DNA from: Methylobacillus rhizosphaerae
GTDB taxonomy: Bacteria > Pseudomonadota > Gammaproteobacteria > Burkholderiales > Methylophilaceae
Reading direction: 5' to 3'
DNA: 33,399 nt
Assembly (NCBI RefSeq): GCF_900187985.1
Contig: NZ_FZOA01000012.1
Span: forward strand, 1-33,399
Made by a program: the position numbers and the translations under genes. This document shows positions 1 to 7,304 of this stretch, in pieces. Position 1 is the stretch's first letter. Each line of letters begins with the position of its first letter. The notes under the pieces were generated by a model that did not search any database, was not told the DNA's origin, and saw only the letters and a program-made list of their open reading frames with translations.

Positions 1-344
1 CAGATGGGGAGGTGCTAGTCCACTCAGATCAAGGTAGTCAGTTCAGCAGCTATGATTGGCAGGCATTTTTAAAAGCGCACCGTCTCAAACCTAGCATGAG
101 CAGACGAGGAAATTGCCACGACAATGCAGTCGCAGAAAGCTTCTTTCAATTGCTGAAGCGGGAAAGGATACGTCGGAAGATTTATGAGCATCGAGAAGCC
201 GCCCGCCAAGATGTATTTGATTACATCGAGATGTTTTATAACCCTAGGCGTCGACACAGTTTCAATAATGGCCTATCGCCAGTAGAGTATGAAAAGCGTT
301 ATTTCGAGGGGCTGGAGACTGTCTAGAATAGTAGGGGCGATTCA
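1..344 (+). mobile_element. IS3-family insertion sequence, right-hand end (left part outside window)
   Basis: The 3' part of an IS3-group element: the C-terminus of its DDE transposase followed by a terminal sequence ending ...GGGGCGATTCA at 344. On the opposite strand the terminus reads TGAATCGCCCC, fitting the TG...CA ends of the family. The boundary at 344/345 is fixed by comparison with the inverted copy at the right edge: bases 250-344 are identical to the reverse complement of 33305-33399, and the flanks then differ. The element is inserted in cas9. The left inverted repeat and any target-site duplication lie outside the window. Confidence 0.93.
3..326 (+). CDS. IS3-family transposase (OrfB), C-terminal part
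   Basis: The reading frame is open to the window edge, so the gene is 5'-partial; the GTG at 12 is an internal codon. The visible 107 residues are the second half of an rve-type DDE integrase core. HSDQGSQ carries the second catalytic Asp, the family signature MSRRGNCHDNA follows, and AESFFQLLKRE carries the catalytic Glu. The C-terminus (YIEMFYNPRRRHS...LSPVEYE) is typical of the IS3/IS51 branch. It would cut and join IS ends, normally as an OrfAB frameshift fusion, but that region is not visible. The stop lies 18 bases inside the IS end. Confidence 0.93.
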   Translation, partial: DGEVLVHSDQGSQFSSYDWQAFLKAHRLKPSMSRRGNCHDNAVAESFFQLLKRERIRRKIYEHREAARQDVFDYIEMFYNPRRRHSFNNGLSPVEYEKRYFEGLETV

Positions 345-1595
345 ATTGAGTTCTCTCTCTACTTCCTCGTCTTCCTTGTAAACAGATAGCACTCGGGCGA
401 TGTCATCCAATTGTTGTGGTTGTCCATCAAGGGCAGCCACGGAAAGTTTCTGCCATTCATCTTCTAGTCTTGCCACCTTGAATGCTTTCTGTAACTCTTG
501 CCAGCCTGGAAGCTTGATGAGTTTTTCATCTTCCGGATTTTTAGCTTTTTCTTCCTCGCGCTGCTTATCGCTAGGATAAGCAAGGCTGGCAAACCGGAAA
601 CCATCCTTTTGTAAAAAACCTTCTTTCACCAGCGCGTTACCTAATTGCTTGTAACTAAAATCACTGGCTTGCTGATAAGGAAGCAGCAACGCAAAACGAC
701 GCTCAGCATCTGATAATGGTCGTGTTTTACCATCCACTACTAGCCGCAAATTATTCAATCGCGTGAGCCAGACATGACGCTCAGCAGTGAAACTAGCTTT
801 GGGTGCGCGATATTCAGTTTTCTCAAAAGTGCATTTACCCAACATTTTGAGTAAGTCTTCACCAGATAGCGCAGGTTTTTGCGCCCAGAATAGTCCTATC
901 TTACGGTCAAGCAATGCAGATTCAAGCGTTGCAGACGTATATGGATTACCCAACTCACGTTGCCGTTGAAACATAGCAGTCAACTCATCAGCCAAGAGCA
1001 GTCGGGAAAGCGCTTTGCTGTAGTCCCCACGCTTATTGCGCTGAGCATCGGGAAACTCATGAAGCACCATTTCTGCGGCAGTGCGATAGTTTTTTTCCTT
1101 CATCAGCCTCTGGGTTCCCGCCAACCCTTTCTTGACTGCGCCACCTTCCTTGTCATCGTCGGCTTTCTTTTCTTCCGCCTTACTCATCCAGTGAAAGCCG
1201 CGATGTTTGACAAGGTGATAAATCACGCGTGCCCATTCTTCGGCATTAAGCCTGCGGTCCAGAGCCTCGACGCGCAATTGCCACAAATTGGGAGTTTTGA
1301 AACCTTGGGCCGGCTGTTTCTTTAAAACATTGACATCAGCAATCAATCCTTCGCGTTTAAGCAGACGTGCCAGCTTGGTCAACCTCCATGCACGTCGCCT
1401 TAGCCGCCGACGCAACAATCGGGCTGTGCGCCGAGCAAGATTGAGCGGCTCTCCTTCCTTGGCTGTTTCTGCCTTATCGAAACAACGCACACCAAGATCA
1501 ACAATGCGATGGTCGTTCAATACCGCCCAGCCAACTGACGCAATACCAATATCCAGCCCGAATACCAAAGGCCCCAGATTCTTCTTGTTTTGCAT
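342..1595 (-). pseudogene. cas9: Type II-C CRISPR nuclease Cas9, N-terminal fragment truncated by IS insertion
   Basis: About 417 residues of a Cas9 close in style to Neisseria Cas9. RuvC-I reads FGLDIGIASVGWAVL, with the catalytic Asp near residue 15. An Arg-rich bridge helix follows (about 50-84, LARRTARLLRRRLRRR), then REC segments (WQLRVEALDR, IYHLVKHRGF, RNKRGDYS, GNPYTS, PALSG, ML.KCTFE, WLTRLNNLR). The end corresponds roughly to residue 400 of the ~1080-residue Neisseria protein. RuvC-II/III, HNH and the PAM-interacting domain are absent, so it cannot cleave DNA. The last native codon abuts the IS, and the IS end supplies the TGA stop. An upstream ATG at 1631 exists, but the start at 1595 has an AGGGG ribosome-binding site 8 bases away, and the longer start would overlap the tracrRNA anti-repeat. 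The rest of the gene may lie beyond the IS. Confidence 0.93.
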
Positions 1596-1613
1596 GCCGA
1601 AGTCCCCTATCAT
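1585..1613 (+). promoter_or_regulatory. sigma70-type promoter of the tracrRNA
   Basis: TTGTTT (-35, 1585-1590) and TATCAT (-10, 1608-1613) are separated by exactly 17 bases. Transcription would start near 1620, right at the first base of the anti-repeat. The promoter lies in and just upstream of the cas9 5' coding end, on the opposite strand. It is a prediction from consensus and spacing only. Confidence 0.6.
1604..1608 (-). promoter_or_regulatory. Ribosome-binding site fixing the cas9 start
   Basis: AGGGG on the minus strand, 8 bases before the ATG at 1595. The alternative ATGs at 1631 and 1613 have no comparable purine-rich site. This supports the shorter Cas9 N-terminus beginning MQNKKNLG. 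Confidence 0.6.
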
Positions 1614-1620
1614 TTGTTCT

Positions 1621-1709
1621 GTTGTAGTCATCCGGGGTGAGAGCCGTTGCTACAATAAGAACTTAATTGTTCGTATCCAGCCCGGCCTCTGGCCGGGCTT
1701 TCATTTTTT
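1621..1709 (+). ncRNA. tracrRNA of the type II-C CRISPR-Cas system
   Basis: The first 36 bases (1621-1656) form an anti-repeat. It ends GCCGTTGCTACAAT followed by AAG, closely resembling the Neisseria tracrRNA at the same place (CCGTTGCTACAATAAGG). It begins GTTGTAG, and its complement has the layout of a II-C repeat (ATTGTAGC...CTACAAC). A nexus-like hairpin follows: GAAC at 1659-1662 pairing GTTC at 1669-1672. A rho-independent terminator comes next: nine perfect pairs AGCCCGGCC/GGCCGGGCT at 1679-1699, then six T at 1704-1709. In II-C systems this RNA pairs with crRNA repeats and scaffolds Cas9. The gene appears intact although its cas9 is broken. Confidence 0.82.
1679..1709 (+). terminator. 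Rho-independent terminator of the tracrRNA
   Basis: A perfect 9-bp GC-rich stem (1679-1687 with 1691-1699), a TCT loop, and a T-rich tail ending in six T. It also forms the terminal hairpin of the tracrRNA. Confidence 0.85.
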
Positions 1710-1803
1710 CTCGAGTCAGTTAGTTATATCCCCGACTCCCTCGCTACATGACTATGTCACTTGCCCATGCATAGTGCAAGCTGTGCTGAAGTCTGCGATA
1801 CGC

Positions 1804-1809
1804 TATAAT
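1804..1809 (+). promoter_or_regulatory. Probable -10 box of the pcnB promoter
   Basis: A perfect TATAAT, 40 bases before the pcnB ATG. No good -35 is seen at 17 bases (CTGTGC at 1781-1786 is weak). The region between the tracrRNA terminator and here (1710-1800) shows nothing else convincing. Confidence 0.45.
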
Positions 1810-1849
1810 CCATAGCAAATTCCAGCCTTGTAAACATTCAGCCAACATA

Positions 1850-3214
1850 ATGATTAAAAAACTGCTGCAACGCGTTTTTAAGCCTTCCCAAAAGTCTGCG
1901 TCGTCCAAGAAAGTTGCTTCCAGCATCATTGCGCGGATTCCTGCATCCACACACCGCATTAACCGCTCGCTGATCAGTAAGGCTGCGATCAAGACTACTG
2001 AGGGTCTGCAGAAAGCTGGGTTTGAGGCTTTTATCGTGGGAGGGGCGGTACGCGATTTATTGTTGAAGAAGCGCCCCAAGGATTTCGATGTGGCGACCAA
2101 TGCCACGCCGGAGCAGGTGAACCGGATTTTCCGCCGCTCTCGCATTATTGGCCGGCGTTTCCGGCTGGTGCATGTGATGTTCGGGGATGAAACGATCGAG
2201 GTTTCCACGTTCCGCGGTCATCACTTGAGTGAGGAAGGTGATGCCAAGGTGGCGGATAGTGGCCGTATCCTGCGCGACAATGTGTTTGGCAGCCAGGAAG
2301 AGGATGCTGTCCGGCGGGATTTCACCGCTAATGCGTTGTATTACGACCCTGCCAGCGAGGATGTGCTGGATTTTCATGAAGGGGTATCGGACATTCAGGC
2401 CGGGATTCTGCGCATGATTGGGGACCCTGAAACACGCTATCGTGAAGACCCGGTGCGCATGCTGCGTGCAGTGCGGCTTTCTGCCAAACTGGGGTTGAAA
2501 CTCGATCCTGCCACGGAGCGGCCTATTTCCGAGCTGGCTGACCTGCTGCATGATGTGCCACCTTCGCGCCTGTTTGACGAGATGCTCAAGCTGTTCCTGT
2601 CTGGCCATGCGCTGGAGAGTGTCAATGCCTTGCGGCAACATGGCCTGCAACATGGGTTATTGCCGCTATTGGATGTGGTGCTGGAACAACCACTGGGAGA
2701 ACGCTTCGTTACGCTGGCCCTGAAAAATACGGATGACCGCGTATTGGCGGAGAAGCCGGTTTCGCCTAGCTTCCTGTTTGCCACATTGCTCTGGCATGAG
2801 GTGTTGCTTGCCTGGAAACAGTACGAGAAGCAAGGCAATAAGGCCATCCCTGCACTTTACATGGCCATGGATGAAGTATCCGATATCCAGGCTGAGAAGA
2901 TGGCCATCAATAAGCGCTATAGTGCGACCATGCGCGAGATATGGAGCCTGCAGCCACGCTTTGAGAATCGGGCTGGCAAGCGTCCATACAGTCTGCTGGA
3001 AAATCCGCGTTACCGTGCGGCTTATGATTTTCTGTTATTACGCTGCGAATCCGGGGAGTTACCTGCGGAGCTGGGCCAATGGTGGACTGATTTTGCCAAT
3101 GCAGATGGCGAAAAGCGCCAGTCCATGCTGCAACCGGACACTACACCTCGCAAACGCAGGCGCCGCCGGACAAAAAAACCTGCGGCAGCAACAGCACCAG
3201 AATCCGGAGAATAA
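1850..3214 (+). CDS. pcnB: Poly(A) polymerase I
   Basis: A 454-residue class II nucleotidyltransferase that adds poly(A) tails to RNA 3' ends and so promotes decay by the degradosome. The catalytic core is visible: GGAVRDLLL around residue 64, DFDVATNATPEQ with the metal-binding Asp pair, the RIIGRRFRLVHV motif, and RRDFTANALYYDP. It is close to tRNA CCA-adding enzymes. PcnB is favoured by the basic N-terminal lead (MIKKLLQRVFKP), the longer C-terminal region and the basic tail (RKRRRRRTKK) typical of PcnB, and the position upstream of folK as in other proteobacteria. There is no clear Shine-Dalgarno before the ATG. It heads an operon with folK six bases downstream. Confidence 0.93.
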   Translation: MIKKLLQRVFKPSQKSASSKKVASSIIARIPASTHRINRSLISKAAIKTTEGLQKAGFEAFIVGGAVRDLLLKKRPKDFDVATNATPEQVNRIFRRSRIIGRRFRLVHVMFGDETIEVSTFRGHHLSEEGDAKVADSGRILRDNVFGSQEEDAVRRDFTANALYYDPASEDVLDFHEGVSDIQAGILRMIGDPETRYREDPVRMLRAVRLSAKLGLKLDPATERPISELADLLHDVPPSRLFDEMLKLFLSGHALESVNALRQHGLQHGLLPLLDVVLEQPLGERFVTLALKNTDDRVLAEKPVSPSFLFATLLWHEVLLAWKQYEKQGNKAIPALYMAMDEVSDIQAEKMAINKRYSATMREIWSLQPRFENRAGKRPYSLLENPRYRAAYDFLLLRCESGELPAELGQWWTDFANADGEKRQSMLQPDTTPRKRRRRRTKKPAAATAPESGE

Positions 3215-3219
3215 GCCTC

Positions 3220-3711
3220 ATGTCACGTGCCTATATTGCCCTGGGCAGCAATTTGCGTGACCCTGCCGCTGAAGTCACGCGTGCCTTTGCCGAGCTGGAC
3301 ACACTGGATGGCACTCGTGTCATCAAGCACTCTTCACTATATCGCACTGCGCCGGTCGGCTATGACAATCAGCCGGATTTCATCAATGCTGTTGCCGAGG
3401 TGGAAACCAGCCTGGAGCCAATCGTGCTGTTACGTGCCATCCTGAACCTGGAAAATCTGCATGGGCGCGAGCGCCCTTTTCCCAATGCGCCACGCGTGCT
3501 GGACCTGGACCTGCTCATGTATGATGAAACCATGATGCACACTCCCGAATTAACCTTGCCCCACCCACGCATGCATGAGCGCGGCTTTGTCCTGTTTCCG
3601 CTGGCCGAAATCGCACCAGACCTCAAGATTGCGGATTATGGCACTGCGACAGACCTGGCCCGGCAGTGCGCCGATCAGGGGGTCACCTTACTGGAAACTC
3701 CAAGCACATGA
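3220..3711 (+). CDS. folK: 2-amino-4-hydroxy-6-hydroxymethyldihydropteridine pyrophosphokinase
   Basis: HPPK of 163 residues, the usual length. It transfers pyrophosphate from ATP to the pterin before dihydropteroate synthase in folate synthesis (cytosolic). Signatures: the YIALGSNL start, SSLYRTAPVGYDNQPDFINAV, GRERP and the diagnostic RVLDLDLLMYD with the Mg-binding Asp pair, then LPHPRMHERGFVLFPL. It follows pcnB by five bases and overlaps the next gene by ATGA, so translational coupling is likely. Confidence 0.97.
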   Translation: MSRAYIALGSNLRDPAAEVTRAFAELDTLDGTRVIKHSSLYRTAPVGYDNQPDFINAVAEVETSLEPIVLLRAILNLENLHGRERPFPNAPRVLDLDLLMYDETMMHTPELTLPHPRMHERGFVLFPLAEIAPDLKIADYGTATDLARQCADQGVTLLETPST

Positions 3712-4355
3712 GTATTTTCGACCGTTTTCACTATATTGTTATCGAAGGACCGATCGGCAGCGGCAAAACCACGCTCGCCCGCAAACTGGCTGACATGTTC
3801 CCGGTCAACCTGCTACTGGAGAATGCTGGCGCCAACCCATTCCTGCCACGCTTCTACCAGGATACGGCACGCTATGCCCTGCCGACCCAGATGTTTTTCC
3901 TGTTCCAGCGGGTGGAGCAGATACGTAATCTTGGCCAGCGCGACATGTTCAATCACGCCACGATCGCTGATTTCTTCCTGGAAAAAGACCCGCTGTTCGC
4001 GCAGATGAACCTGAATGATGAGGAATATGCCTTGTACCGCCAGATGTACAAGCACTTGCATGTACAAGTACCGACGCCGGACCTGGTCATTTACCTCCAG
4101 TCGCCGGTCGATACATTGCATGAACGCGTGAACCAGCGCGGGGCCAGTTATGAGCAGGAAATCTCGCGTGAATATCTTGGTCGCCTGTCAGATGCCTACA
4201 GCAATTTCTTCCATCAGTACGATGCTGCTCCCGTGCTCATCGTCAACAATGAGAAACTCGACATCACTGAAAAAGATGCGGCTATGAATATGCTGCTTGA
4301 TCGTATTATGCAGATTCGCAGCCGTCGCGAGTTTTTCAATCCCAACCTGGAGTAA
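3708..4355 (+). CDS. Deoxynucleoside kinase (dGK/dCK family)
   Basis: 215 residues starting at the ATG that overlaps the folK stop (ATGA). A longer GTG start at 3666 would run inside folK and is unlikely. The N-terminus is [20 protein letters not shown], a P-loop of the deoxynucleoside kinase family. It is followed by the [17 protein letters not shown] region and the [21 protein letters not shown] lid region. The enzyme would phosphorylate deoxyadenosine, deoxyguanosine or deoxycytidine for dNTP salvage; the exact substrate cannot be read from sequence. A folK-kinase-panB-panC order is, to my knowledge, common in betaproteobacteria. Confidence 0.9.
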   Translation: MSIFDRFHYIVIEGPIGSGKTTLARKLADMFPVNLLLENAGANPFLPRFYQDTARYALPTQMFFLFQRVEQIRNLGQRDMFNHATIADFFLEKDPLFAQMNLNDEEYALYRQMYKHLHVQVPTPDLVIYLQSPVDTLHERVNQRGASYEQEISREYLGRLSDAYSNFFHQYDAAPVLIVNNEKLDITEKDAAMNMLLDRIMQIRSRREFFNPNLE

Positions 4356-4359
4356 CACC

Positions 4360-5148
4360 ATGAACCTGCTTGCATTGCAGCAGATGAAGGCTCGGGGCGA
4401 GAAAATAGCCGTGCTTACCAGTTATGATGCCAGTTTTGCCGCATTGAGCGACAAGGCAGGGGTTGAAGTCCTGCTCGTGGGCGATTCCCTGGGCATGACC
4501 ATACAAGGCCATCACAGCACCCTGCCTGTGTCACTACGCGATATGGAATATCACACCCGATGTGTCGCCAACGGCGTGCAAAATGCATTCATCATCACCG
4601 ATATGCCATTTGGCAGCTACCAAAAAACCCCGGAACAGGCTTTTGAGAATGCTGCCCTGCTTATGGCTGCCGGCGCCCAGATGGTCAAGATCGAAGGCGG
4701 CACCATCATGCGTGACACCGTGCGCTTCCTGGTAGAGCGCGGCATTCCTGTCTGCGGTCACCTGGGACTGACACCACAGTCCGTCCACCAACTTGGTGGC
4801 TACCGGGTGCAAGGCCGTGATGAAGACGCTGCCAGGCAATTGCTGCAAGATGCCAAGGCATTGGCAGATGCCGGTGCTGGCATGCTGGTGCTGGAAATGG
4901 TGCCTGCCGCGCTGGCGGCAACTATCAGCCAATCAGTCACGATTCCCGTCATCGGCATTGGTGCAGGCAAGGATTGCGATGGCCAGGTTCTGGTCATTCA
5001 GGACATGTTGGGTATTTATGCCGGAAAATCACCGCGGTTTGTACGCAATTTCATGCAGGATGCCAGCAGCATAGAGCAAGCCATCATGCATTACGTTACC
5101 GCCGTCAAGGACCAGAGTTTCCCGGCCCCGGAACATAGTTTTGAATAA
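4360..5148 (+). CDS. panB: 3-methyl-2-oxobutanoate hydroxymethyltransferase
   Basis: 262 residues. It makes ketopantoate from alpha-ketoisovalerate with methylene-tetrahydrofolate, the first committed step to pantothenate. The TIM-barrel motifs are present: [18 protein letters not shown] (metal-binding Asp), [44 protein letters not shown]. The ATG at 4360 is chosen because it has a GGAG site 8 bases upstream and gives the family N-terminus; an in-frame ATG at 4297 lies inside the kinase gene. The folate donor makes the adjacency to folK metabolically sensible. Confidence 0.97.
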   Translation: MNLLALQQMKARGEKIAVLTSYDASFAALSDKAGVEVLLVGDSLGMTIQGHHSTLPVSLRDMEYHTRCVANGVQNAFIITDMPFGSYQKTPEQAFENAALLMAAGAQMVKIEGGTIMRDTVRFLVERGIPVCGHLGLTPQSVHQLGGYRVQGRDEDAARQLLQDAKALADAGAGMLVLEMVPAALAATISQSVTIPVIGIGAGKDCDGQVLVIQDMLGIYAGKSPRFVRNFMQDASSIEQAIMHYVTAVKDQSFPAPEHSFE

Positions 5149-5151
5149 CCC

Positions 5152-5991
5152 ATGGCACTAGAGATCATTACAGACATCGCCAGCCTGCGCGCCAGGCTGG
5201 CCCAGGAGCGCAATATTGCCTTGGTACCCACCATGGGCAACCTGCATGCCGGGCATATCCACCTAGTGCGCCTGGCACTCCAGCAAGCACCATGTGTGGT
5301 GACCAGCATCTTCGTCAATCCTTTGCAATTCGGCGCCAATGAAGACCTGGATAATTATCCGCGCACACTGGATGCCGACTGCGAGAAACTGGCAGCCGCA
5401 GGCGCGCAGATTGTCTTCGCGCCATCCGTCAGTGAAATGTACCCGGTCGCGCAAACTATGTGCGTGACATCACCTCCCATTGCCAATGAACTGTGTGGCG
5501 CTGCCCGGCCCGGACATTTCGATGGCGTGGCGACTGTGGTCATGAAGCTGTTCAATATCGTACAACCGCAAACAGCAATTTTCGGGAAAAAAGACTTTCA
5601 ACAGCTGTTCATCATTCGCGAGCTGGTACGCCAGTTCAACCTGCCCATCAACATCGTCGCCGGTGATACCCAGCGGGAAGACAGCGGCCTGGCCCTGAGC
5701 TCACGCAATGGCTACCTCAGCAATGCACAGAAACAAGAGGCGCAACGGCTGCACCGCACATTACAATTGATTGTGGATAACGTTCAGCAAGGAAACCACG
5801 ACTACGCTGCGATTGAAGCACAAAGCAGCCAATATCTCACCCAGTTGGGCTGGATCGTCGATTACATCTCCATCCGCTCCGCCCTGACGCTGATGCCAGC
5901 CAACGCGGAAGATAAAGAATTGGTAGTGCTTGCCGCCGCTCGTCAGGGAAAAACCCGCCTGATCGACAATATTGAGTTCACGCTTTCCTGA
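5152..5991 (+). CDS. panC: Pantoate--beta-alanine ligase (pantothenate synthetase)
   Basis: 279 residues. It joins pantoate and beta-alanine using ATP through a pantoyl-adenylate. The nucleotidyl-transferase landmarks are visible: VPTMGNLHAGHIHLV (HIGH-type motif), SIFVNPLQFG, DLDNYPRTLD, RPGHFDGVATVV, IFGKKDFQQ, and the KMSKS-like LALSSRNGYLS. It sits three bases after panB and ends the operon. beta-Alanine would come from PanD, encoded 3.1 kb downstream. Confidence 0.97.
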   Translation: MALEIITDIASLRARLAQERNIALVPTMGNLHAGHIHLVRLALQQAPCVVTSIFVNPLQFGANEDLDNYPRTLDADCEKLAAAGAQIVFAPSVSEMYPVAQTMCVTSPPIANELCGAARPGHFDGVATVVMKLFNIVQPQTAIFGKKDFQQLFIIRELVRQFNLPINIVAGDTQREDSGLALSSRNGYLSNAQKQEAQRLHRTLQLIVDNVQQGNHDYAAIEAQSSQYLTQLGWIVDYISIRSALTLMPANAEDKELVVLAAARQGKTRLIDNIEFTLS

Positions 5992-6154
5992 GTACTCTCA
6001 ACTTATCCAGCATCCAGGCAGGACAGGACATTCGCGCGCTTCCCTGCGGCATTTGCTATACCAAATTTTGCACAAGATTTACCTAACTTAACAATCAGCC
6101 CGGCTCCGGGTCGGTAAAATCAAGGCACTCGACAACCCCGATTAGAGGTGTGAA

Positions 6155-6313
6155 ATGATTTTGCGTAAAAGTTTTCTACTGATTGCTGTATTTGCCATGC
6201 TGCTTGGCGGCTGCTGTGGATTCGGCCCACACGGCGGTGGTCATGGAAAGCATGACAGAGGCCCTGGTCATTCCCATCACGGCCCGGGCGGCGACAGAGG
6301 TCATGGACGCTAA
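6155..6313 (+). CDS. Very small His/Gly-rich lipoprotein
   Basis: A 52-residue ORF with a good ribosome-binding site (AGAGGTG, spacing about 5). The N-terminus MILRKSFLLIAVFAMLLGGC is a textbook type II signal peptide with the lipobox Cys at residue 20. The mature part is about 33 residues, dominated by Gly and with seven His (GPHGGGHGKHD..., HSHHGPGGD). It is followed at once by a strong terminator, so it looks like its own short transcript. The family is not recognised. The His/Gly composition suggests binding of a transition metal such as Ni, Cu or Zn at the outer membrane, but that is inference. The 163 bases between panC and this gene hold no clear promoter. Confidence 0.65.
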   Translation: MILRKSFLLIAVFAMLLGGCCGFGPHGGGHGKHDRGPGHSHHGPGGDRGHGR

Positions 6314-6330
6314 GTCATCGTCATCCAGCA

Positions 6331-6356
6331 AAAAGCCGGCAATCGCCGGCTTTTTT
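6331..6356. terminator. Bidirectional rho-independent terminator
   Basis: AAAAGCCGGC at 6331-6340, an AATC loop, then GCCGGCTTTT at 6345-6354 continuing into more T. It can terminate the small lipoprotein gene on the plus strand and ypfJ on the minus strand. Confidence 0.9.
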
Positions 6357-6366
6357 CATTGCGTCA

Positions 6367-7212
6367 TCATCCCTTGCCAAAAGTATCACATGCATCCACG
6401 GCACCACTCTTGTAACCGGTATTAAACCATTGCATGCGCTGGGCACTGCTGCCATGGGTAAAGCTTTCTGGCACCACATATCCCTGTCCGCGTTTCTGCA
6501 GGTTATCATCCCCTATCTGGGATGCTGCATTCAAGGCAGATTCAATGTCTCCCGTTTCCACGATGCGATACTGGGCATCTGCATGATGTGCCCACACGCC
6601 AGCCAGGCAATCAGCCTGCAACTCCTGCAAGACAGACAGCCTATTGGCTTCCGTTTCGCTGGCGCGCGCACGCAATTGATCCACCTTGGGCAACACGCCA
6701 AGCAGGTTCTGCACATGATGTCCGACCTCATGCGCAATCACATAGGCACGGGCGAACTCTCCCGGCGCACCCAGCTGTTTTGCCAAGGTATCGTAAAATC
6801 CCAGATCAATATACACAGTACGGTCCAGGGAGCAATAGAACGGCCCCATGGCACTCTGCCCTACACCGCAACCAGTCTGCGTCGTATTGGCGCGACCACC
6901 GAACAGCACCAGCTTGGGTTCCTGGTAGGTACGACCCGCCTGTTTGAACAGCTTACCCCAGACATCTTCCGTATTGGCCAATACAGCAGAAACAAACATG
7001 GCCTGTTTATCATCCGCTACAGGCGCGCTTCCCTGCTGGGTGGCAGGTGTACTGGCGCTATCGAGCAACCCCAGGATGGTCAGGGGATTGACACCAAATA
7101 TCCATCCCGCCACCAGCGCCACCAACAGGGCACCTATACCCAGGCCGCCCTTGCCACCGCTGCCGCGCCTGTCTTCCACATTACCCGAACGTCTCAATCC
7201 ATCCCATTTCAT
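6367..7212 (-). CDS. ypfJ: YpfJ-family neutral zinc metallopeptidase
   Basis: 281 residues (KPN_02809/YpfJ family, predicted Zn protease of unknown substrate). The N-terminus MKWDGLRRSGNVEDRRG is the family start. A single membrane segment follows (about 24-48, LGIGALLVALVAGWIFGV), then a catalytic domain with HEVGHHVQ (HExxH zinc ligands), a likely third ligand in the ELQADCLAGVW segment, and a C-terminal SFTHGSSAQRMQWFNTGY motif. It is probably anchored in the inner membrane with the protease domain in the periplasm. The AGGGAG site upstream supports this start. It is transcribed away from the DUF4153 gene's 3' end and stops at the shared terminator. Confidence 0.93.
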   Translation of the reverse strand: MKWDGLRRSGNVEDRRGSGGKGGLGIGALLVALVAGWIFGVNPLTILGLLDSASTPATQQGSAPVADDKQAMFVSAVLANTEDVWGKLFKQAGRTYQEPKLVLFGGRANTTQTGCGVGQSAMGPFYCSLDRTVYIDLGFYDTLAKQLGAPGEFARAYVIAHEVGHHVQNLLGVLPKVDQLRARASETEANRLSVLQELQADCLAGVWAHHADAQYRIVETGDIESALNAASQIGDDNLQKRGQGYVVPESFTHGSSAQRMQWFNTGYKSGAVDACDTFGKG

Positions 7213-7304
7213 CTCTGATCTCCCTTGAATATCCTTACAGGTATTTAATTAATCATCAGCGCCAACGAAGCTCATATCAGGCTATTAGCTAACACCACTC
7301 TTGT

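Noticed and set aside
1288-1815. 175-residue plus-strand frame across the cas9 5' end and the tracrRNA
   Set aside because: It is antisense to clearly coding cas9 sequence, crosses the tracrRNA and its terminator, and its translation shows no family features.
2057-2653. 198-residue minus-strand frame opposite pcnB
   Set aside because: Mirror frame of a gene with all catalytic motifs on the plus strand.
6430-7218. 262-residue plus-strand frame opposite ypfJ
   Set aside because: Complement of a well-conserved metallopeptidase gene; no ribosome-binding site or recognisable domain.
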